Positions 54,543-64,000 of a DNA stretch of 64,000 nucleotides are shown piece by piece. The position numbers and the translations under genes are program-made. The first letter of the stretch is position 1. Each line of letters begins with the position of its first letter. The notes beneath the pieces are model-generated. The model was not told the DNA's origin, made no database searches, and worked only from the letters and a program-made list of their open reading frames with translations. Source of the DNA: Spongilla lacustris (taxonomy: Eukaryota > Porifera > Demospongiae > Spongillida > Spongillidae); the NCBI GenBank assembly GCA_949361645.1, contig OX442431.1:7836849-7900848 (forward strand), given 5' to 3'.

Positions 54543-55074
54543 TGTGTGCCTGAGTTATGCTTCACTGCCTTGTGATCAGGTCCTCAGGAGAACTTGGGGA
54601 AGAAATGAGGTTATGCAAGGACGTACGAAAGTCCCAGAGCAGGGCATAGCATACCTTTGTTTTCTAGCTTTTTGAACTAATTATGATAGAGACGCGTTAA
54701 TGGGCAAGAGCATACAATGTAACATGGCGGATTACCGTTCCTGCACCTTCGTACTCTGCTCATCATCAACACTGCTGTCCACTGGAAACGGTACCTCTGA
54801 CAATACGTTAACTGCGTAGCGACATCTTCTGCTTCCTTATGCTCTATCTCAGCTACTTCTTGTGCCTCTACCTTTCGCGCTTCTCCTGTGCCGCTGTGAG
54901 GCCTCTAACTGCAAAGTTACGTGCCGTTTGCAGTTCTGCTTCGATGCGCCTACATAGTAGTGCACCATATTGCTTGGGAGAGACAAGTTTTGATGTAACC
55001 ATTTGTGCTCGATTCCATTACCTTATATATTCAGTAAACTCTGGATATACAAGAACCCACGTAACAGGTACACC
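54543..55074 (-). pseudogene. Truncated, frameshifted copy of the CWC21-like gene
   Basis: Collinear with 58053-59118: it matches the 3' flank, all of the last exon, the very start of exon 2, part of intron 1 and pieces of exon 1. Most of exons 1 and 2 are deleted, the MYNGIGL start is destroyed and the last exon has a 1-bp deletion in the VATPVTVL region. Because intron 1 sequence is kept, this is a DNA-level duplicate, not a retrocopy. Confidence 0.85.
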
Positions 55075-55230
55075 GTAAAGTAAGTACATGTACTGACGCA
55101 GAACCCGCCCCAATTTGGCGGTCTAGGGTCAATCAGTACAGTATTATATATGCCCGTCTGTCACAGATTATATATATTTCGCGCTTGTGTCTCACTCCTG
55201 TTTGGACGACGCTCTGCTTCCAATTATCAA

Positions 55231-57112
55231 ATGCATAGCATAAACCATTCCAATGGCTTCCTTCGGCTCACCAATGATGCTCCAATCCCGTGTTTGAAGG
55301 ACGGCGAGATATTGATAAAGGTTTGACGAGGTGGTCAAAACACTGACTTAACACCACCTACCTCTAGGTTAATGCGGCTGGAGTGAACAGGTTGGACCTG
55401 CTGCAGGCAAAAGGATCGTATCCTCCGCCTCCGGGCGCCTCCGAGATACTCGGAGTAGAAGGTACGACACAATTGCCACACATATCATTACGTGCAAGCC
55501 GGTAAATCAGGTTTGTACACTAAAAAGTTTCAGGTACAGTGGCTGAACTATCACCGGGTGTGACAGCTGATTCCGGGCTCAGAAAAGGAGATGCTGTAAT
55601 GGCACTTTTGGACGGAGGCGGGTATGCAGGTAGGCAGTTATGTCCTTTGAAGGCTTTAATGCTATTGGACCTGCACAACCATGCACGCACACCTTTGTTT
55701 TGTCACAGTACACGTACCAATTGTAAGGGACTGGGAACAATGTACTTTCTGGGGGCTATAGCCAAATATACTAGGGTTGTGATAGGTCCTGTGGTAGTGA
55801 GAACTACAAGAGGCCCTGGCCTTTTATGGGACGAGCCCACTTGTCTTGTGAATTATATTTCATGCTGTAATTGGAGCATATCTTTGTATATAGAATTCTG
55901 TGCAGTACCTTACAAAGCTGTTATGCGCATTCCTGATGGCATCTCAATAACTGAAGCAGCTGCAATACGTGAGTCTAAATAGTGACTATTTGAAAAAGCA
56001 CTCCATTTTTGTCGTGTCTATTGCAGCTGAAGTGTTTCTGACAGCGTATCAAGCACTGTACTTCAACACTCACCTGAGAGATGGCGAGACTCTGCTCGTC
56101 CACGCGGTACACATTACCTCCCTGTGATATTTGGAAGTGTTACCTCTCTCCACCCACAATATGTAGGGAGCCAGTGGAGTTGGTCTGGCACTCCTCTTCA
56201 AAGGTGTCACAGTGATTGCCACAGCAGGTGAGCTTCCAGGCAACCCGTGAATTGGCCACCACTTATTATAACCCTTTAGTCGTTGCACTCGTAGCAAACA
56301 TGAATTAATCCAATTTTAGGCTCTGATGAAAAATTAGCTGCTTGCAAAAACAATGGTGCAGATGTGAGTATCAACTACAAGACCACAGACTTTGCAGAGG
56401 AAGTCATGAAAGTCACCAACAAGAAGGGTTAACCACTAATGAGTGTGTGTGTGTGTGTGTGTAAAAGCACATAATGGTGGTGTGTGGGTAGGTGCTGATG
56501 TGATAGTGGACTTCATTGGTGCCCCCTACTGGGAACAACACATGAGAAGCATTGCCATAGACGGAAGGATTCAACTTACAGGAATGGTTAGAACTTACTG
56601 CTTTGCAACACCAAGTGTCGCACCTCTTTGATTCCACCCACCATCACGTGTCACACCTGACTCCACCCACTATCACGTGTCACACCTGACTCCACCCACA
56701 TCACGTGTCACACCTGACTCCACCCACCATCGCGTGTCACACCTGACTCCACCCACCATCACGTGTCACACCTCTTTTGACTCCACCCACCATCAGCTTG
56801 GAGGTGGTATGACCTCCGGTCCCGTCAACATTGGTACCCTGCTGGCCAAGAGGATCACTGTCATCGGCTCCACTCTACGCAGCAGGACTGCTGAGTACAA
56901 GTATCAGCTCATAAAAGAGGTGGGTGGGTGTGGTCAGCTGGTTTGATTATTTAGCTGTCTCCCACATGCAGTTCAGTCTGTGCCTTCCACTCTTCACTTC
57001 ACATGCCTTTCAAGTTAACATTGATTGTGTGTTTCCTTTTGAGAAGGCATCAGAGGCCCATGAAAGAATGGCAAAGAACTTGAACATAGGGAAAATGTTA
57101 CTTAAGTGGTGA
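55231..57112 (+). CDS. PIG3/TP53I3-like quinone oxidoreductase
   Basis: Medium-chain dehydrogenase/reductase of the zeta-crystallin/PIG3 group, a zinc-free NADPH:quinone reductase. Ten exons: 55231-55320, 55368-55461, 55534-55629, 55894-55968, 56027-56106, 56167-56227, 56320-56427, 56492-56586, 56797-56919, 56972-57112; 963 nt, 320 aa (human 332). Family stretches: VNAAGVNRLDLLQAKGSYPP, DAVMALLDGGGYA, ISITEAAAIPEVFLTAYQAL, LLVHAGASGVGLALL (nucleotide loop, slightly shorter than in human), GADVIVDFIGAPYWEQH, LGGGMTSGPVNIGTLLAKRI and NLNIGKMLLKW. No zinc-ligand cysteines. It sits inside the duplicated 53.8-59.1 kb segment, between the CWC21 pseudogene and the real CWC21 gene. Confidence 0.9.
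56636..56795. repeat. 27-29 bp minisatellite, last intron but one of the PIG3-like gene
   Basis: About five copies of CATCACGTGTCACACCTGAC plus TCCACCCAC. Every unit carries a CACGTG palindrome or a one-base variant. It runs into the exon 9 acceptor (CACCATCAG). Confidence 0.9.
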
Positions 57113-57758
57113 AGTGCACTGCATTGGTACTAATCAAATTTAGAATACATTTTACAAGGGCCTAATGTTCATACCGCACCCCATGCTCAAACGTCCGTGA
57201 TACAGTACACACACCAAAAGGTATTCACATGTAAACTGATTCATAGCCCACACAAATGAACATTTAACTGTACAAATGAACTTTGAACTTTCTCGGTGTT
57301 ATTGGTACATGTACAGGCAACTTTCCACTGCAAAAAGAGATGGGTTGCACTCAGTGGCTGTTCGTCCTTTATAAGAAGGTATTCAAATACATTCAAGACA
57401 ACACGATGTTTCTCTGCCTACAAGAACAGCATTGTAGAAGGCAAACAATTATTGAGCATTTGCTAGCTACAAGCAAGTTTTAGTAACTTACTAAATACAT
57501 GTTTGTTCTGGTGGCAGAAGTGGCAGAGGAAAGATCACTACAACAGGCACACTCTTCAGAACAGGGCGAGAGCCCCAGTTCTGTTGAAAGACATTAGGTC
57601 CTTTACTGCAGACGTAAGGAGAGGAGTCCCATTCATTCCCACTCAGAAAGATAAAAGTAGCCTTCCGATCGATCACATATCAAGAACCACTAGGACCACA
57701 TATCAAGAACCATCTATTAAGCACTGTTGATGCAGCCCGAATAAGTGCAAATTATCTA
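57113..57758. other. Intergenic downstream of PIG3-like gene
   Basis: No clear gene. An open frame at 57503-57730 starts with KWQRKDHYNRHTLQNRAR after an acceptor-like CAG, but nothing flanks it that would make a gene. Confidence 0.5.
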
Positions 57759-58014
57759 GTTAGCAGTGCACCAGTTGTCATGGTGCTTTTCACAACAGGT
57801 CAGATGGGAATTGTACTAGCATGGAGTAATTCATCCTACTGGTAGACGAATCCCCCCCTTATAGTAAATATTGTTGAAGATATAAAGCTGAAATGACGTT
57901 TTAAGAAAGTACACAACACAGCAACGCAACGCCAGACAAAAAGAAAGAAAAAGAAAACACGAAAGTGGACAAGTTCTTTCTCTGAATGCACAACTTCACA
58001 GTTCCGAAGGCAAA
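57759..58014. repeat. Right arm of the segmental inverted duplication
   Basis: Reverse-complement match to 53798-54097, including the segment around GTTGCGTTGCTGTGTTGTGT and the CCATGACAACTG end. Confidence 0.8.
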
Positions 58015-58243
58015 TCCATGGGCACTTATAGCCAAGGCGGGCACTTACTTCCTGTGTGCCTTAGAGTTATGCTTCGCTGCCTTATGATCGGGAGAACTTG
58101 GGGAAGAAATGAGGTTATGCAAGGACATACGAAAGTCCCAGAGCAGGGTATAGCATACCTTTTTTTTCTAGATTCTTCCTTTTTTGAACTAATTATGATA
58201 GAGACTTATTGATGGCAAGAGTACACAATAAAAAAATGGCGGA

Positions 58244-58998
58244 TTACCGTTTGTGCCCCTTCGCACTCTGCTCATCATCATCAGTATCGCTATCCACTGG
58301 CAACGGTACCTCTGACAATACAGTCACCGGCGTAGCGACATCTTCTGCTTCCTTACGCCCTACTTCTTGTGCCTCTTCCTTTGTCTTCCCCTTCGGCTCT
58401 GAACTAAAGCAGACACGCTTCGCACACAGACCACAAAAATTCACACAGCTTACGCTTTTGCACGCTCTGCTTTTCTTTTTTCCGCTCTTAGCGCCTGCTG
58501 AGTCGCATCAAACGCGCTGCCGTCCACGTAATCGGCACTAATATTAAAGGCATCACGGAGCTGGTCACGCTTCTTCTGTGCGGCCTCTGCTAAGTGATGG
58601 CTGTCGTTTGCAGAGGGGTCTACATCTGAACTATTGTACCCTTTTCCCAGTAGAGACGACCTAAGCCGCTCCACCTGCTGTTCTACTTCTGCTTCTGTGT
58701 GCCTACATAAATTCCAAATATAGCGCACCATATTGCTTAGTTTGCCTTGTATAACTTACCCTTGGTCTTCGAGTTCTTCTCTCAATTCCAAACACTTCAA
58801 CTCGATTTTTCTTTTCCATTCGTGCTCTAGGATTTCTTTGTTGGGTTTTCGTTCCATTGCCTTTTCCATCCTTGCAATGTCGGCCTCTGTTTGGTAGTTG
58901 ATCTTCTCCCGCTTGGGAGGAAGAGACGACAAGTTTTTCTGTATGTAGCCATTTGTGCCCGACCCTCGTGGGGTGGTAAGTCCTATTCCATTATACAT
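58244..58998 (-). CDS. CWC21-type spliceosome protein (SRRM2 N-terminal domain homologue)
   Basis: Homologue of yeast Cwc21 and the N-terminus of SRRM2, which lie near the exon channel of the activated spliceosome. Three exons (minus): 58760-58998, 58454-58702, 58244-58403; 648 nt, 215 aa. The conserved start MYNGIGLTTPRGSGTNGYIQ and the cwf21 helix region (RKPNKEILEHEWKRKIELKC) are clear. The middle part is coiled-coil-like (EAEVEQQVERLR...) and the tail is acidic (DSDTDDDEQSAKGHKR). There is no RS-rich tail like that of human SRRM2. A decayed copy lies at 54543-55074. Confidence 0.9.
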
Positions 58999-59216
58999 CT
59001 CCGAGACTGTACTACACCAAGTACCACCTGCTTTCCTTATAAATTTAATACAACGTTCGGTATTTATACTCGGGATATACGTAACAGTTCGGGATATACG
59101 TAACAGGTACGGATAGTCTAAAGTCCCAGCTTACACTCCAATTCAACGATGGACCAGCTTGAGGGATAGGGGGTAGTTTTGTGCATGGTTGTTTATATAT
59201 AATTGGGACAGTGTCC
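58999..59216. promoter_or_regulatory. CWC21-like upstream region
   Basis: Holds two direct copies of CGGGATATACGTAACAG (59070-59105) and the motif TACGGATAG. A related TACGGATAG also occurs upstream of the 115-aa gene (53324) and ATATACAAGAACCCACGTAACAGG at the pseudogene (55048). A shared promoter element or remnant of duplication is possible. Confidence 0.4.
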
Positions 59217-59980
59217 AGCAAAATCGGGCTTGTGAGGTAAAAATTTTATCACTATAAGTTACACTAAACAACACATCTTTGCAACGGTACAACCTTTACC
59301 TTTAAAAGTTCGTACACTTATTCTCACATCATCTCTCTATGTGGAAATCGATTTTGGTGCTCTAATTATTTTCCATGCCGCGAGTACAAAGATCGCTAAC
59401 CCATAGGGTTATAATTCAACATTTCTCCATGTACGAGTGTGGAAAACGCATCAAATTCGGATTGTACACAGAGAAGTCCTGTAGCTATTGATTTGCTCTG
59501 TACGTTAATTTCTGTATTATCCGTTACGAGATACAGTTGAACAAATTACATCCATGTTTGATTCGCGCCAATGATGTTGGCAAATCGCAATGTATGGGGG
59601 AGGCGGTGATTATATCTTTGGCGCGAATCAAGCGGGAAACATGCATGTAGTTTGCTCAACTGTATCTCTGTAACGGATGATACAAGAATTAAAGAACAGG
59701 ACAAATCAATAGCTACAGGACTCCTCTACGGACACTCCGGATTTGACGCGTTTTCAACATTCGTACATGGCGAGATGTGAAATTCTAACCTGTTGGATTA
59801 GCGATCTTTGCACTGACTGCATTGAAAATAATTAGAACTCCAAAATGGACACGAACATAGAGAAATTATGTGGGAACATGTGTACGAAATTTGGAAGGAA
59901 AAGGTTGTACCGTTGCGAAGATGTGTTGTTTAGTATAACGTGCAATTTTTATAGTGATAAAATTATAATCCGATTTTGCC
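59217..59980. mobile_element. 764-bp foldback (long inverted repeat) element
   Basis: Two arms, 59217-59571 and 59618-59980, are inverted copies of each other with a spacer of about 46 bp. Outer ends read GCAAAATCGG on both sides; inner ends read GATTCGCGCCAA. Similarity is about 80-85 percent by eye and continuous, including AAACAACACATCTTTGCAAC against its inverse. It has no coding capacity and looks like a foldback/MITE-type non-autonomous DNA transposon. I could not see a certain target-site duplication. Confidence 0.75.
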
Positions 59981-59991
59981 ATTACGTGGCA

Positions 59992-60057
59992 GCAGCGGAT
60001 GGATTACATCACCGCTCCCTTTCACGTATAGCGGTGATGTAATCCATCTGCAGCTGT
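59992..60057. repeat. Short perfect hairpin beside the foldback element
   Basis: Arms of about 25 bp (GATGGATTACATCACCGCT and its inverse) around a 13-bp loop, 11 bp beyond the foldback end. Confidence 0.85.
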
Positions 60058-60189
60058 ACAATACAACCCACAACAAAACAGTCCTCACCAGTGTACCACA
60101 TGCACGTCCAATGCCTAAGCGACTCCCAGGAAATAGACAACACCCACAATATCGCGCAACCTTACCAATCAATGATTTTGCAACATCAC

Positions 60190-60358
60190 ATAAGCCTCCC
60201 CACAACATTCACACACAGAACACCCCTACCACCCTCATAGCCACAACATTCACACACAGAACACCCCTACCACCCTCATAGCCACAACATTCACACACAG
60301 AACACCCCTACCACCCTCATAGCCACAACATTCACACACAGAACACCCCTACCACCAC
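60190..60358. repeat. 41-bp minisatellite
   Basis: Four near-perfect copies of a unit containing CACAACATTCACACACAGAA and CACCCCTACCACCCTCATAGC. Confidence 0.94.
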
Positions 60359-60709
60359 AACACCATACTCAATGGCCATCAGCAGGTGCTGTGTAGCCTG
60401 ACATTGGTGCACACTGACCCAACTGGAAGTAGAGTCTCGTCCAAACAGCAAGCACGAAGTAATCGGGGATTGACTGGCATATATACCCAATAAACGTTAG
60501 ACTCATTACTGTACCTGTGACGTGGTTCTTGTATATTCCTAGTATACCAAATGTTAACGTTGGCAAATGCAACAGCATGCTGCACAGACATTTTATATAT
60601 AGGCCTACTATATTCTCTTGACTTGTCAGGAAAGGTTCTCTAGTTTCTTGCATCTACTACATGTCCTGTGCATGTACATGACAGTTATGAATTAATTATC
60701 GCACACATG

Positions 60710-60782
60710 TAGTCTCGGCCCCAGACCCAACAGCGCATAGATGTATCCGCAGCTGTGTCCGTTGGGTCTGGGGCCGAGACTA
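60710..60782. repeat. Perfect 22-bp-stem hairpin
   Basis: Stem TAGTCTCGGCCCCAGACCCA(AC) at 60710-60731 and its exact inverse at 60761-60782, with a 29-nt loop. The stem is GC-rich and mismatch-free, so very recent or selected. A relative with weaker arms is at 39728-39845. No terminator function is expected in an animal genome. Confidence 0.9.
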
Positions 60783-61047
60783 GGGTACATGTACTGTAAT
60801 ATAGACAGATGTAAGCACAAGCCCGATAATTGAAAAAGGAAATACCTTTGGTGTTCCTATTGCGAGCCATGACTGTCATAAAACACCTCTACGCTACTGG
60901 TGCTTCTTCAGCCATACTAAGCTGATCTACATTGCACTGCCTACAAATCACACTTCCATTCTGTCTTGTGATATAAAACTCACACTTCCAAAAATTTGTA
61001 CATTAACATGATACGTCGTCTGTAGAGCCATGCACATGCCACATGAC

Positions 61048-62925
61048 TTAGTGGGCCTGGGCACTCCTTCTGAAGCCTCTGTTGGACTGATTCCACCCGG
61101 ATTGCTGCTGCCTTGGAGCACCTGATTGCTGTGACCCTCCTCCACCCTGCGCATCTGGAGAGAAAAGCATTCAAATCATAAAAACTGAAAGACCGTTTCC
61201 CCTTACTCCATGGGCCAGCGTGCTTCAGTTTCATTAGTTCTTCATTGTGCTCAGCCAGCATTCCAACCTGTGCACACCAGAGGTCATGTGAGGGAGGTCA
61301 CACCACACCAGAGGTCATGTGAGGGAGGTCACACCACACCAGAGGTCACACCGCACCAAAGGTCAGAGGTCACACCGCACCAGAGGTCATGTGAGGGAGG
61401 TCACACCACACCAGAGGTCATGTGAGGGAGGTCACACCGCACCAAAGGTCAGAGGTCACACCACACCAGAGGTCATGTGAGGGAGGTCACACCACACCAG
61501 AGGTCACACCGCACCAAAGGTCAGAGGTCACACCACACCAGAGGTCAGAGGTCACTACCCACCTTCTCTGCCAGAAGAATGGCCTGGCTCTGGGTCTTGC
61601 TTGGCTTGGCGTGATGCAACACTATGGTCTGGGTGGGTTCATCCAGAGAGGCCTGGGGACAAGACAGCAGCAGGTGATGATGACCTTATAAGGGCACTGG
61701 GCTGACCAGTAGCTCTTCTTTGATGATCATCTTGCTGACAATGCTGTGCACAGACTTGAGAGGCAGGTCAAACATGTCTGAAAGACTCTGCAGACTGCAG
61801 GGAGGGAGGGGCACAATCACAGCCCACACCATGTTACATAATGTTGCACAACAGTGGTTTCACCCATCACAGCCCAGGGATTTACAGCCAAATTCGCAAC
61901 AGGGGGTGGGTTTCAGTATACATATAAATATAGGTGGTGGGTAAAAATAAAAGTCTTCCCTCTGCACTGTTAAATGGCGTGCCATGTAGTTTTATTCTGA
62001 CATGGCATGTGTAAACCAGGGGGTGGGTTAGTCAAATTAGGGGCAAACCAGGGGGTGGGAGCGGTAAATCCCTGCAGCCTGACATGGCTACTAACCTAAT
62101 ACGTTTTCCCTTCTTTACGGTTGCCTTGACTACAAGGCGTACCTCAAATCACTGCTGCAAGACTCCATACCATTTCAAAGGTCCCCAGACCACACAAAGC
62201 TCACCTTAGGGTGTCATAGATCTCTCCATAGGCGAATATGTATGTCCTGAGGGTCTCTTCCTGGATTTTCCTATGTGTATGAGGACCATACCATGGCAAC
62301 CTGACCCCACCTCCTATGTCCCCACTACCCCCCCACCTTGTCAGCAGTGCCTTCACAGGTTCAACTTCAATGAACAGGTCCCACGCCTTAATGGAGAGGA
62401 TATAGTCCTTACACTGTCTCCAGTCACCTCTCTTCATGGCATGTGTGGCAGCCACAACGTGCTCCCTCATGCTCTCAGGAGGCCCTGGGGAAGAGGGAGG
62501 GAGGGAGGGAGGGAGGCATGAGGAGGGAGGGAGGCGTGGGGAGGGAGGGAGGAGGGAGGAGGAGGGAGGGATCAAAGGAAGAGAAATGAAAGAATGGACC
62601 ATCTCTAAATACAGAACACGCAGAGCCAGCTGTTCCCCACCACCTAGTATGTTATCAGACTTCTCTTACCCAAGCATCCCACTGAACACTTACCGACAAG
62701 TAACTGCTTCTCGTGGTGCTTGAGCTGGTGGTGGAAGCTCTTCGATATCATCCTGCGCCTCCCCTCTGTCTCTGCAGCTGCGATGTAAGGGATCTCCAGC
62801 AGCATGGCCGACGTCAAGTACACACACTCCATCAGCTCCAAGTTGATGTGCATGTGGAACGGTATCTGTCTGCGCCTCTCCAACTTCTCCTGCTCAGGTG
62901 TTCTGTCGTGCCGAGCTATGAGTCC
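61048..62925 (-). CDS. EIF3C: Translation initiation factor eIF3 subunit C, C-terminal exons (partial)
   Basis: eIF3c is a core PCI-domain scaffold of eIF3 that bridges eIF1/eIF5 and the 40S ribosome. Seven C-terminal exons (minus): 62694-62925, 62337-62484, 62205-62270, 61707-61794, 61563-61652, 61207-61267, 61048-61154, phases consistent. Recognised by [89 protein letters not shown] and a Gly/Gln/Arg-rich tail ([12 protein letters not shown]...). The PCI/winged-helix end is intact. The first two-thirds of the protein lies beyond 64000; 62926-64000 is the intron preceding the first visible exon. Confidence 0.95.
61268..61556. repeat. 30-bp minisatellite, EIF3C penultimate-intron
   Basis: About nine units of ACCAGAGGTCATGTGAGGGA plus GGTCACACC, mixed with shorter ACCAAAGGTCAGAGGTCAC forms. 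It fills the intron from acceptor to donor. Confidence 0.92.
62490..62575. repeat. GGGA-rich tract, EIF3C intron
   Basis: Purine-rich on the plus strand, pyrimidine-rich on the coding strand, directly upstream of exon 62337-62484 acceptor. Confidence 0.85.
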
Positions 62926-64000
62926 CTAAAGTGCGACAAATACAATATGCAAAATGGCCACCTAACCCAGTCATCTGTGGCCCCCCCCCCCCCAATGAAC
63001 ACAACTGAAGCCTATACCCCCCCCCCCCCCCCCCCCAAAGGAGAAGCCTATACCCCTCCCCCCCCCCCCCCCCCCCAAAGGAGAAGCCTATACCCCTCCC
63101 CCCCCCCCAAAGGAGAAGCCTACACACCAAAGCCCTTCTACTTCAAATTTGCCTGCCTGTTTCCCATATTACTGGGAGATGACCGTTTCCCATATTACTG
63201 GGAGATGACTGTTTTTCATGTGCTACATTTTTCTAACACAAGCGCTGCAGTGTCCATGATTTCTTGTCAACTTTTTGTAAGGGACATTCCTCTAACACAC
63301 ATACTATTGATCAGGTGCATACTCAAGTAAGAATACTTAAGCCTTGCAACAGACAACAAAAGTTGCCAAAAATTAGCACTTGGAGATGGCAACTATAGTG
63401 GAAGAGCAGGATGTAGCAGGTATAAAGACACAAGCAGTCCACCTGTGATGTAGCAGGTATAAAGACACAAGCAGTCCACCTGTGATGTAGCAGGTATAAA
63501 GACACAAGCAGTCCACCTGTGATGTAGCAGGTATAAAGACACAAGCAGTCCACCTGTGATGTAGCAGGTATAAAGACACAAGCAGTCCACCTGTGATGTA
63601 GCAGGTATAAAGACACAAGCAGTCCACCTGTGATGTAGCAGGTATAAAGACACAAGCAGTCCACCTGTGATGTAGCAGGTATAAAGACACAAGCAGTCCA
63701 CCTGTGATGTAGCAGGTATAAAGACACAAGCAGTCCACCTGTGATGTAGCAGGTATAAAGACACAAGCAGTCCACCTGTGATGTAGCAGGTATAAAGACA
63801 CAAGCAGTCCACCTGTGATTTCTACACACATCGATGAGTAGCTTGAAGTGTTCAGACCTTTATATGTGGTGAGACCTTCAGGTGGTGTCTAGCTGACTTG
63901 ATTTACAGCACACCATCAGAAGTAGTCTTTAAACACTGATTGAACTGGTTTTGCACAGATATACACTTTGAACACAGAGACTTCATTACTAAGCAAACCG
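62926..64000 (-). other. EIF3C intron running off the window
   Basis: No exon recognised. Starts (plus coordinates) with poly-C blocks separated by AAAGGAGAAGCCTATACC at 62970-63120, three CCATATTACTGGGAGATGA units near 63165-63215, and a large minisatellite at 63405-63820. Confidence 0.75.
63405..63820. repeat. 37-bp minisatellite, eleven copies
   Basis: Nearly identical copies of GATGTAGCAGGTATAAAGAC plus ACAAGCAGTCCACCTGT, head to tail with no spacers. High homogeneity implies recent expansion. Confidence 0.97.

Noticed and set aside
57503..57730. 75-codon frame beginning KWQRKDHYNRH
   Set aside because: Acceptor-like site upstream but no further exons, no recognisable family, and it borders a duplicated segment.
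60369..60653. 94-codon minus-strand frame
   Set aside because: No splice or start context, no family similarity, AT-rich intergenic DNA near repeats.
2461..63080. Poly-C/poly-G runs (2477-2500, 16405-16425, 33210-33220, 49507-49527, 63020-63080) as functional elements
   Set aside because: Simple homopolymer runs in introns; length is also unreliable in sequencing. No function can be supported.
63405..63820. Regular direct repeats resembling a CRISPR array
   Set aside because: Units are contiguous 37-bp copies with no unique spacers, inside a eukaryotic EIF3C intron.

Overview
The window is animal nuclear DNA. Genes are intron-rich, with GT-AG introns as short as about 43 bp and intergenic gaps of tens to hundreds of bases, and there is no bacterial signature. 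A TGF-beta-type ligand and an LHFPL-type tetraspan protein point to Metazoa. A type II (rotenone-insensitive) NADH dehydrogenase beside them is a combination known mainly from non-bilaterian animals, so a sponge-like or other early-branching animal is my best guess. The species cannot be named from sequence alone. All gene names come from recalled family sequences; every multi-exon model was checked by codon phase across each splice junction, not by search or transcript.

Layout, left to right: the 3' end of NDH-2 (+, 713-1264); a six-exon thiol dioxygenase ADO (+, 1954-4201); an unrecognised single-pass membrane protein (-, 4658-5490); a 23-exon CDC45 (+, 5847-12593, 570 aa); a 20-exon GRK2/3-type receptor kinase (-, 13025-17829, 681 aa); an intronless cyclophilin E, PPIE (-, 18057-18974); a five-exon 1729-aa disordered protein with repeated W(R/K) motifs and a 47-copy hexapeptide array (+, 19817-29878); an LHFPL-like tetraspan (+, 30216-31035); a divergent TGF-beta ligand (-, 31178-32275); a HAUS7 (augmin) subunit (+, 32338-34109); a complete 49-exon neurofibromin NF1 of 2630 aa packed into 17.5 kb (-, 34400-51942); PXMP2 (-, 52279-53168); a 115-aa repeat protein of unknown function (+, 53379-53775); a PIG3/TP53I3-like quinone oxidoreductase (+, 55231-57112); CWC21/SRRM2 N-domain protein (-, 58244-58998) with a decayed copy at 54543-55074; and the C-terminal exons of EIF3C (-, 61048-62925, running off the right edge).

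The genes are mostly unrelated housekeeping and signalling genes, so no operon logic is implied. Several are head-to-head with very little between them; the start codons of the TGF-beta ligand and HAUS7 are only 62 bp apart. CDC45 (replication), PPIE and CWC21 (spliceosome), EIF3C (translation) and HAUS7 (spindle) are general cell machinery. NF1, GRK and the TGF-beta ligand are signalling genes.

The other dominant feature is tandem repetition. Nearly every long intron is long only because of a mini- or microsatellite, and many of these arrays begin or end exactly on a splice site. The right third (53.8-60.8 kb) also holds inverted and direct segmental duplications and a 760-bp foldback element. 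The most unusual items are the coding minisatellite in the 1729-aa protein and the splice-site-anchored repeat arrays.
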